Part shown: positions 56,600 through 64,000 of the stretch, piece by piece
Position numbering within the stretch: position 1 is the stretch's first letter
Layout: every line of letters starts with the position of its first letter
Assembly: GCA_017165825.1 (NCBI GenBank)
Contig: CM029367.1
Location: 29,120,096-29,184,095 of the forward strand
Length of the DNA stretch: 64,000 bases
DNA from: Hepsetus odoe
Lineage: Eukaryota; Chordata; Actinopteri; Characiformes; Hepsetidae
Reading direction: 5' to 3'
Position numbers and translations under genes: made by a program
Notes under the pieces: generated by a model
Told to the model about the DNA's origin: nothing
Databases searched by the model: none
Seen by the model: only the letters and a program-made list of their open reading frames with translations

Positions 56600-57390
56600 A
56601 ATTGAGAGAAACTGAAAGAGTGTGTGTGTGGGGGGGCATCCATCTGGAGATATTGTAAGCGATAGGACACTGACATCACCCTTTCCTGTGGAGTATTCCA
56701 AACACAGTTTGCTGGGGTGAAAAAATAGCACGCTTCCCAGGCCGGATTTGTTTGTGTAAGAAATAACAGCCCAGAGGTTAGATCATCACTTTATATAAAC
56801 CTTTCAGTAGTAAGCACAGGCTGAACAGGTATGCAGAAGATCTGAAGAAAGGAAGGATTTGGCAGAGGAGAGGGATGGTAGATGGTGAAATGAGTGACTC
56901 AAAATGGTCTGTATTAGTGCAAGATTATAATCTATCCATAATAAACCCTCTGTTGTTCTTTTATGATATGGGCTTGAACTAGTGGTGGAGATTATAACAC
57001 AAATATAGCACCACCAATGTGATATCGTGATACTTCAAGCAAGTTACATATCACCCTTCCATCTATTGTTTGAGACACTGACCAGGTTTGCGGGGGAAAC
57101 GGTGGAGAATCACTCCAAACAGCCACTGGAGGTCAAACTCACAGATACAGTCACATGTAGGGAGCAATAAAGCATCTCATTTAACTGACAAGGTTTATGT
57201 AAATGAGAAATATATACATAAATGAGGAAGATGCACAGGACAGGAAGAAATGGAGATGGTTGACATGTAATATGTAACATGTACGTGCTTGCTGTAAATA
57301 ATCATGACTCACGCATTTGTTAAAATTCACGTTCAAACACTTACAGCACATCTTTTATTGAAAATAGTTGAAATGTTAATGTTAGAGAAG
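56600..57390. other. Non-coding, nothing recognised
   Basis: AT-rich, no coding signal. Confidence 0.4.
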
Positions 57391-57395
57391 GATAA

Positions 57396-57400
57396 AAAAA

Positions 57401-57440
<40 letters not shown>

Positions 57441-57441
57441 T
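57396..57441. repeat. Poly(A) and (TA)n at the right edge of the middle contig
   Basis: A run of about 24 A followed by TA units up to the first N of gap 2. Confidence 0.95.
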
Positions 57442-57836
57442 NNNNNNNNNNNNNNNNNNNNNNNNNNNNNNNNNNNNNNNNNNNNNNNNNNNNNNNNNNN
57501 NNNNNNNNNNNNNNNNNNNNNNNNNNNNNNNNNNNNNNNNNNNNNNNNNNNNNNNNNNNNNNNNNNNNNNNNNNNNNNNNNNNNNNNNNNNNNNNNNNNN
57601 NNNNNNNNNNNNNNNNNNNNNNNNNNNNNNNNNNNNNNNNNNNNNNNNNNNNNNNNNNNNNNNNNNNNNNNNNNNNNNNNNNNNNNNNNNNNNNNNNNNN
57701 NNNNNNNNNNNNNNNNNNNNNNNNNNNNNNNNNNNNNNNNNNNNNNNNNNNNNNNNNNNNNNNNNNNNNNNNNNNNNNNNNNNNNNNNNNNNNNNNNNNN
57801 NNNNNNNNNNNNNNNNNNNNNNNNNNNNNNNNNNNN
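57442..57836. other. Assembly gap 2 (395 N)
   Basis: Run of N. The left edge is a TA repeat; the right edge is the 69-bp family E unit, mirroring gap 1. Confidence 1.
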
Positions 57837-57955
57837 GAGACAACAACACTGTCCTTCAGGAAGATCTGGAGAACTGCTCAGGTACAGAGACTGGACTGAA
57901 AATGAGAGACAACCAAACTGCCCTTCAGGAAGATCTGGAAGAAAGTCTGTCTAGA
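57837..57955 (-). repeat. Family E tandem units emerging from gap 2
   Basis: Nearly two 69-bp units ('gagacaacaacactgtcctt', then 'gagagacaaccaaactgccc') in the same orientation as the copy left of gap 1. The sequence then leaves the array at 'gaagaaagtctgtctagaag'. Confidence 0.75.
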
Positions 57956-58340
57956 AGCAAAATATGAAGACATTTGCTGGACTTTTGCAGTGTTGTGGTT
58001 TACACTGAACATATCAGACTGTCAGACTCATTGCATAACACTTAGTCTGTCTGGGTGGACTGGGCTGCACGGCTGCAACTGCTTCTATTTCTTCTGTGAT
58101 GGTGCAAAGCAAAACCTGCAGAGTAAGGACTTGACTGAGAAGGACAACAGGACTTGAAGAACTCAGTTTGCAACTGTTTGTGATGGAGCTTGAGCCCTGT
58201 GTGACTGAAAAAGTACAAAAAACACAAGAGAAAACTTAAATTCCTATAAAAAATCAACATGCATTTGCTGATATGGATCTAATTAAACATGATAGTGGGT
58301 CTCTCTTCTCTCTCTCTCTCAAAAACACACACACACACGC
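57956..58340. other. Non-coding, possibly further family E sequence
   Basis: Follows the tandem units. No second copy in the window allows a test. Confidence 0.35.
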
Positions 58341-58500
58341 ACGCACACTCGCAGTGTTTTCCCAGATTTCACATTCACGTGCAGCTTACTCGCGCCTCAC
58401 TCAGACATTCTGTCGCCAGCTGCGTGACGTCACTCGCGCTAGCAGCAACTCCCACTCCCGAGTGTCTCCCTCCGCCGCTGGAGCGGCACAGAAAAATAGT
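58340..58500. promoter_or_regulatory. CpG-rich promoter-like block with CRE and E-box
   Basis: CACGTG at 58376-58381 and a perfect CRE TGACGTCA at 58425-58432 lie in DNA with many CpGs. Flanking sequence is AT-rich. No exon can be attached on either strand. Confidence 0.4.
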
Positions 58501-58544
58501 CCCATGGAAATTGTTGACCCATGCAGTTTCATTTTACACACACA

Positions 58545-58566
58545 CACACACACACATATATATATG
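58545..58566. repeat. (CA)n/(TA)n microsatellite
   Basis: CA run ending in TATATATATA. Confidence 0.85.
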
Positions 58567-59058
58567 AAACAGAAATGGAGAGCATTTTAAACTAATAAAA
58601 TATACAGAATGAAAATAAAAATAAATGACAGTTCATTATAACATTTCCTCCCTCCTTTTATTAAACTACGACACAATATTTTCATGTATCTGGCCATAAA
58701 TTCTTGGTTTGAAGGTTTCATTTTATGTATAAGAATGGTTTAGAATCATGTTTCCTCATAATCACATCTAACAGCTGCAGTTTCGGGCCTGTTTAATGTG
58801 TCTGGACTCTTTAATTCATCATTATAATAACCTTCCCTGCAGTCTGTGGAGAAAAGAACCGCAGGGATGTTTTTATTCATATGAGCCCTTTTTAGTGCAA
58901 ATGAAATCCCAAATCTGTGAACAAATTCATCAAACATGAAGAAGTGACTAAAAAAAACATTCAAAGACAGATGTGTATATAATAAAAACTTTAAAAATGG
59001 GGATACAATTGCAGTTTGGCCGCACAATAGCAGCCAAAGTTTGTGGTCGGAGTGATCC

Positions 59059-59110
59059 CGTTCCACCTTAAATGGCGCAGCAGTTTCCAATCCCCATTTA
59101 AGGTGGAACG
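59059..59110. promoter_or_regulatory. Perfect 17-bp inverted repeat with two CArG boxes
   Basis: Arms CGTTCCACCTTAAATGG (59059-59075) and CCATTTAAGGTGGAACG (59094-59110) are exact reverse complements around an 18-base loop. Each arm contains CC(A/T)6GG, the SRF site: 59066-59075 and 59094-59103. It sits about 50 bp upstream of a CpG-dense block. It could equally be a small fold-back repeat. Confidence 0.6.
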
Positions 59111-59119
59111 GAAGAAGTA

Positions 59120-59265
59120 GTGCCGAACATCCTCCGAGTGGGCCTAGCTTTCTCCCGCGGATTGATCCGAGTCCTGCGCGGAGGGGTGAGGCGGCCGGCG
59201 CCGCTGTGTCTCCAGGCGAGAGCGGATCGGCGGAGGAGCGGCGCTGCGGCGGAGGAGCGCGAGGT
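59120..59265 (+). promoter_or_regulatory. CpG island and candidate non-coding first exon
   Basis: Extremely CpG-rich (repeats of GCGGAGGAGCG). A possible donor GCGCGAG|GTACGG lies near 59262. It could be the 5' end of a + strand gene whose coding exons lie beyond the window. In other vertebrates SMAD1 lies near ABCE1, but nothing here identifies it. Confidence 0.4.
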
Positions 59266-60980
59266 ACGGAACAAAAAACTTCACTTTTTCTGCTTTAACA
59301 CGCGACAAACAACCTTTTTAGCACCCGCCTCCTGCGCCTGAACGAGCGGGGAACTTCCCTTTCAGCGTAAATAGCAGAGCGTGACATAAATCTGCTGTTT
59401 GGTGAACTTTTCTGCAGGAGTTGTTGGTGGGACAGCCGATCTGAGGGGGGCTGTTTGTTTTTGCCCACTTTTCTCTCCTGTCTTCACTCTTCTCCTTAAG
59501 GTTTTGCACGGAAAGGGTCTAATGAATGGGCACAGGTCTCGTCTTCCCGTCTTTTTTGGGTTGACATGGGTGTCAGTGTTGTGGAGTGGGTTAAACTGGT
59601 GCTCCTTGTTGTCATGGCAACATCCCAAATTGGCCATCCTGATGTTTAGGGTGATGCACATGTGCAGCACTCAGTGGCATCTTTACCAGAACTTCAAATC
59701 CTCCTGGTTGCCCATCACTAGTGCACAGGAGTGTCCTCGAATGGTGCTTAAAACTGCAGACCGTCCCTGTCCCAGACTGTCCCTGTGCATCAGTGCCCTG
59801 TGCATGCAGGAGCTGACCAGAGCCACTGTTCCTGACATCATTGAAGATGACATATCAGATTACCCAAAGGACAAGAATTCGTCCTTGTCCACGATTTGGG
59901 TCCTAAAGCGTCCCGGGATCCTATCCGGGTTGGACTTCGCATCCAGGGAGGTCCCGGCTCGGCTGCTTTGACCCAAAACACACCTCGCTTCCCATAATAA
60001 TAAAGAAAAGGACAGTGTAGGACAGTGCCCTGTTGGTTTCATAACATGAGGTGTGATGGTGGGACGGACACCCTGGTCAAAACCAGGGACAAGGTCATGA
60101 ATTGTGACCGAAAAGCAGAAAAGTTGCAGCGGTCATTTTTATTGTCCACTGTTGTTTCCTACCAAATCGTGCATGGTTTAAATTGGGAGTTTCCTCCAAG
60201 AAGAAGAAAAGGATGCAAGATTGAATCATAATGTGAACACAACCGTGCGGGACGTTCGGATATGAGAGCATTCGCAGTAAACGAACAGATTTTTTTATAC
60301 TGGTAGTGACTGGGAACCAGAGGTCATTATGTCTACAACACAAATATAACCCTCTGAATTATTCTCCAGTGTTAATAATAATGCTGCTGATGATATAAAA
60401 CATGGAAAATATCCCAAACAAACCTATTTAGTATTGCATGTGGACACCCTGCTGTGAATTCATTCTAGATCCAGATCAAAAACAACCTTAAAACTAGTTA
60501 AAACCGACGTCTTGTGCGACTTTGATCCGAGTAATTCTCACCGTTTCGTGCCGTAACTTTCTGAGAGGGAGCTTTTAGAGGCACACCGCTCTTCAGGACG
60601 TCCGGTTCCATTCGCCACCGCTGTGTCTGTTGAAGGGAGCTGCTCTGTTTTCGGGGGCAGAGCGCCATTCTGAAGATCCTTTCATTCCTCTGAGGCAGGG
60701 GTGGGGAACAGGCCAAGGACCATCATGATGCTTCAAGACGTTTTCACGATGCGTGGCATGTGCTATGATGTTCGATGGTTTGATCAGTAGGAACAGAGGA
60801 ACAACCTCCAGAGGTGCCACATTTAATAAATCTAATAAACTTCCGAAAGTATGAGCTTGACATTTAACATTTTGCTGCCCTGAACGAAATCTGAAACGGG
60901 AGTAATTATGCTCCCGCTGTTGATGCGTGCAGTGGTCCGGTATCATTTCTTTTGGTGACAAATAGGCATGATGTATGTAT
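59266..60980. other. Unrecognised sequence with one long open frame
   Basis: A + strand frame is open from about 59399 to 59971. Its first ATG is at about 59521, giving roughly 149 codons. It contains VPDIIEDDISDYPKDKNS but no domain I recognise. A signal AATAATAAAG lies downstream at about 59997. It could be a chance frame, a mobile-element remnant or a small gene. Confidence 0.25.
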
Positions 60981-60984
60981 TTTA

Positions 60985-61195
60985 AAAAGTGAAAGTGACT
61001 ATTTGTCACTGTGAAACAGCTAAATTCGTCTTCTGCATTTCACCCACACGCACTGTGCAGCGGGGGGCAGCTATTTGAAGCCAAGGGAGCAGTGATGAGG
61101 ACGGTACCTTGCTCAAGGGTACGTCAGGGCAACCTACTGGTCTGGGATTAGAACCCACGACCTTCAAATCCTGGGGCCTGGTCCCTATGGATGTC
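60985..61195 (-). repeat. SINE family A, reverse orientation
   Basis: 'aaagtgaaagtgactatttg' to 'cctggggcctggtcccta'. The tRNA-like tip is cut off. Confidence 0.83.
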
Positions 61196-61884
61196 GCAAA
61201 ACCCAAACATTATCATAGATCTCATTTAGCTTAAAGCGGCTTGGACGAGTCATTTTTGAGCTGCAATTGAGGGCAGCCAATCAGAAAAGAGAAGTATTTG
61301 TATTAATGGCTGGGGCTGCAGCGATTGGTCAGTGCTGAAAATACGTGGATGTCAGGGTGTTTGATTGACGCATCTTGTTTGAGTTGTTAAATGAGTTGAC
61401 CTCATTTCTAAAGCACATTAGTGGGTCATACATTTCTTTTGTTCAGTCGAATGTGTTTCTGACATCAGACGTCATCGCCTCGGTTGTTGATTGGCTCCAA
61501 ATGCGTGGCTGCGGATGTGTGGCGCTGCTTCAGATTATCAGAAAACAGAAAGGTGATCTGTCCACAGTGTGGAGTCCTGATTGATGCCAGACCACAGCAG
61601 CACCAGCACTGAAGAGAAAACTCTCATGATTTTTGGAGCAAAATGAATCATTCCGACCAATCAACTGATCGAGTCAATTAATTAATTAGCAGAAACCGTT
61701 ATACTAGAAGCACAGTAACAGTGTTTAGTTTAACTGATCGAAATGCCCACTACTGCTCACCTGGAGCTGTAATTGGTCATCAGGGCGTGTGATTATCTGT
61801 GACACATTTGTTTGCATCTAGAAGCCTTCAGAGATATCAGTATCGCAGAGACCAATATCGTGATATAAAATTAACAGAAGATAC
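61196..61884. other. Non-coding; possible low-copy repeat
   Basis: 'cacctggagctgtaattggt' with 'cat' near 61757 also occurs in similar form near 24360 ('ctggagctgtgattggtcat'), hinting at a dispersed repeat. Confidence 0.35.
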
Positions 61885-62420
61885 AGTACTGTGCAGGTGT
61901 GAAAAAATGCTGTAAATAAAGAACGCTTTCAGAAATGGAAGTGTTGATCATTTATTTTCATCAATCAACAAAATGCAGTGAATGAACAAAAGAGAATCTA
62001 AATCAGATCAATATTTGGTGTGACCACCCTTTGTCTGCAAAACAGCATCAGTTCTTCTAGGTACACTTGCACACGGTTTTTGAAGGAACTCAGCTGGTAG
62101 GTCGTTCCAAACATCTTGGAGAACTGAGCACAGATCTTCTGTGGATGTAGCTTCCTCACATCCTTCTGTCTCTTCATGTGATCCAGACACACTGGATGAT
62201 GTGGAGATCAGGGCTCTGTGGGGGCCAGAAGAACTGATGCTGCTCTGAAGGCAAAAGGTAGAAACACCAGATATTGATCTGATTTCGATTTTTCTTTTGT
62301 TCGCTCACTTTGCATTTTGTAAATTGATCAAAATAAGCAATCATTGTTTATATTTCTGAAAGCGTTCTTTATTTACAGCATTTTTCCACACCTGCCTAAA
62401 ACTATGGCACAGTGCTGTAA
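61885..62420 (-). mobile_element. Tc1-like transposon, internally deleted, with long terminal inverted repeats
   Basis: Left end 'tacagtactgtgcaggtgtg' and right end 'ggcacagtgctgta' belong to arms of about 150 bases that are imperfect reverse complements ('gaacgctttcagaaatggaa' versus 'tctgaaagcgttctttattt'). The minus strand keeps the transposase C-terminus (DVWNDLPAEFLQKPCASVPR and KGGHTKY at 62008-62130). The catalytic DDE region is deleted. Confidence 0.85.
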
Positions 62421-62449
62421 ATGGTGCAGCCTTGTGTCACCAGACCAAA

Positions 62450-62453
<4 letters not shown>

Positions 62454-62507
<54 letters not shown>

Positions 62508-62525
62508 GCTCTCGCTCTCTCTCAC
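62454..62525. repeat. (CT)n microsatellite
   Basis: About 35 CT units with a few TTCT and CGCT interruptions. Confidence 0.95.
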
Positions 62526-63184
62526 TGCATACTACAGGTGATGCATGTTAATCATGCTAGCTTTCTTAAACATTTGCTCTCCATCTGTGCAGAGGCATAT
62601 TTGGATCATCTGGCGAATCTGTCTTGGCTCCGAGCTTCGCTGTCTGTGAGGCTCCTTCATTGCGGCACACTGACTCCAAACGCGCTGAGACGAAAATCAC
62701 ACGGCAGTTTGCGGAGAGGATCGTTTCACCCATCGCAGTGTAGGCTAGTTTCATGGGTTTGCTGATGGGACGACATTATTGTTGTGATAAATGAGATCAA
62801 AACGATGATGCTTTTTTGAGCATATACAGTCCGTTATCAGTGGGACTGTGTCTGTCCAGCTTTCATCTCCATTTCTATGAAGGTTGAAGTTTAAAAGCAT
62901 AAATTCACTGCAGAGAAGTTTGTCTCAAGCTTCAGCTTAAACACAGGGACTCAAGCATTCAAACACAAGCCTAAAACAGTACTGCGTCCTGGGTTACAGA
63001 CCTATTAAAGTCTAGAAAGTATCAAAGTTGATTGGAAACTCAGGAAAACGATGTAAGGCAGAGGCTCAGTGATGACGAAGAGCTACTCGCCCCAGAACGC
63101 ATTTGATTCCAGTTTTGGCTGCAAGACCAGTCAAACAGATTTGAGCTCTCAGATACCAGTAAATGAGTAAATGATCCTCTAAAC
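62526..63184. other. Non-coding, nothing recognised
   Basis: Complex sequence; open frames at 62421-62765 arise mostly from the CT run. Confidence 0.4.
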
Positions 63185-63330
63185 CAGTGGTCTCCAACCA
63201 CCGGGCTGCGGACCAGTACCAGTACATGGGTCATCTGGTACCAGGCCGCACAGAAATACCGATTTAAAAATACTGTATTGATTATCGGTCTAAAAGCATT
63301 TTTGAAGGAGTAAAAACGCTCGTCTCGGTC
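63185..63330. repeat. Probable hAT-type transposon end
   Basis: 'cagtggtctccaaccaccgg' followed by 'gctgcggaccagtaccagta' resembles the terminal region of a widespread vertebrate hAT family. No second end was found. Confidence 0.45.
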
Positions 63331-64000
63331 ACGTGAAAAGGTCGTCAAGTGAGCAGAAATGAGCAAAAAACAAACGTGTATTTTTAGACACGATCCATTT
63401 AATAGTTTTTGGATTTTTTTCTTTTAAACGCAGCACCGTGGGGTCGAATTTCGTCCATTCTAATGCGGCTTAAAACCTGTCAGGACATTTGTGGAAGTAT
63501 GGCGATGTTTTATTTTTGCCTCGCTGGCTTGGACCTAGTTTATCTTCTCTTGTTCTCTCTGTCTCTCGCTGTCTCTCTCCATTCTCCTTCGCTCTTCCTC
63601 TTCCTTTTTTTTTTAGTGAACATCTCGGTTCAGCTGAGCTCTAATGGAGGCCCCCGGTTCCAGCCTTTGATAAATAATGTACGTTCTTTATAATACGGAG
63701 TCCCTCGGGACGGCCTAGAGAGCATCATTACTGCCTCCTAAATTGATTAACGGCACTGAAGCAGCGCAAAATGATACATGGAGATGATGCTGGGGGTCAG
63801 GCTTGTCAAAGGCGTGTGATGGGTGCCACATTAGCCCGGGCTTCTGCACAGCCGCTCCTGATATTTACATCCACTCAGGCTCGGAGACCCGAGGTGCAGC
63901 GAGAAGATTATTAGGCTTTATGGGATGCCTGCACTGGAGATGGGGCATCCAAGACCGCCATTTCACTTGGTACTTGTGCTTGAGCGAGCGTTTTTCATTG
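63331..64000. other. Non-coding; right end looks like a conserved block
   Basis: Positions 63640-63970 are complex, repeat-free and rich in homeodomain-like sites (TTGATTAACGG, GATTATTAGGCTTTATGGG). This is suggestive of a regulatory element. Confidence 0.35.

Noticed and set aside
60593..61009. Minus-strand frame of 138 codons
   Set aside because: It runs into the tail of a family A SINE and a sequence resembling a dispersed transposon end. No known protein is recognised.
1..64000. CRISPR array, operon, phage or defence-type system
   Set aside because: The window is intron-containing vertebrate DNA. Regular repeats are SINEs, microsatellites and the 69-bp unit, with no spacer-repeat pattern.

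Overview
This is a vertebrate, almost certainly teleost fish, nuclear genome window. The genes are intron-rich with GT-AG splicing. The spacers are crowded with tRNA-derived SINEs, decayed Tc1/mariner transposons, an RTE-like LINE and microsatellites. The SINE repertoire suggests an otophysan fish, which is an inference only. There is no prokaryotic gene structure, CRISPR array, rRNA gene or true tRNA gene.

Two protein-coding genes can be reconstructed exon by exon. (1) Positions 15048-24788, + strand: a secreted five-EGF protein of the nephronectin/EGFL6 type in seven coding exons. All joins keep phase, giving a 299-residue protein with a signal peptide, a Cys-rich N-terminal module, five EGF repeats and a short basic tail. 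No MAM domain exon was found downstream. (2) ABCE1, the Fe-S/twin-ATPase ribosome recycling factor. Coding exons 1-10 lie on the + strand (35932-40918). Exons 11-17 lie on the - strand (49113 down to 45168), facing the first half. The two halves join in phase inside the second Walker A motif and total exactly 600 codons including the stop, the length of vertebrate ABCE1. The minus-strand half lies wholly inside a 15.3-kb block (42167-57441) bounded by two runs of N. The simplest reading is that this contig was placed in the scaffold in reverse orientation.

Layout: 1-15 kb is repeat-rich intergenic DNA with a decayed LINE and a Tc1 element; 15-24.8 kb is the EGF gene; 24.8-34.4 kb is intergenic; 34.4-35.1 kb is the CpG- and CRE-containing ABCE1 promoter region; 35.9-40.9 kb is ABCE1 part 1; 41.8-42.2 kb is gap 1; 42.2-57.4 kb is the apparently flipped contig with ABCE1 part 2; 57.4-57.8 kb is gap 2; 58.3-59.3 kb holds CpG-rich promoter-like DNA for an unidentified gene; 59.3-64 kb is non-coding or unrecognised, with a fold-back Tc1 remnant and a possible conserved non-coding block at the right end.

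The two genes are functionally unrelated (extracellular matrix/signalling versus translation recycling). I see no novel multi-gene system. The items most worth following are the split ABCE1 and its gap structure, the MAM-less EGF gene, the 69-bp repeat family at the gap edges, a chimeric SINE family, and CRE/CArG promoter motifs.
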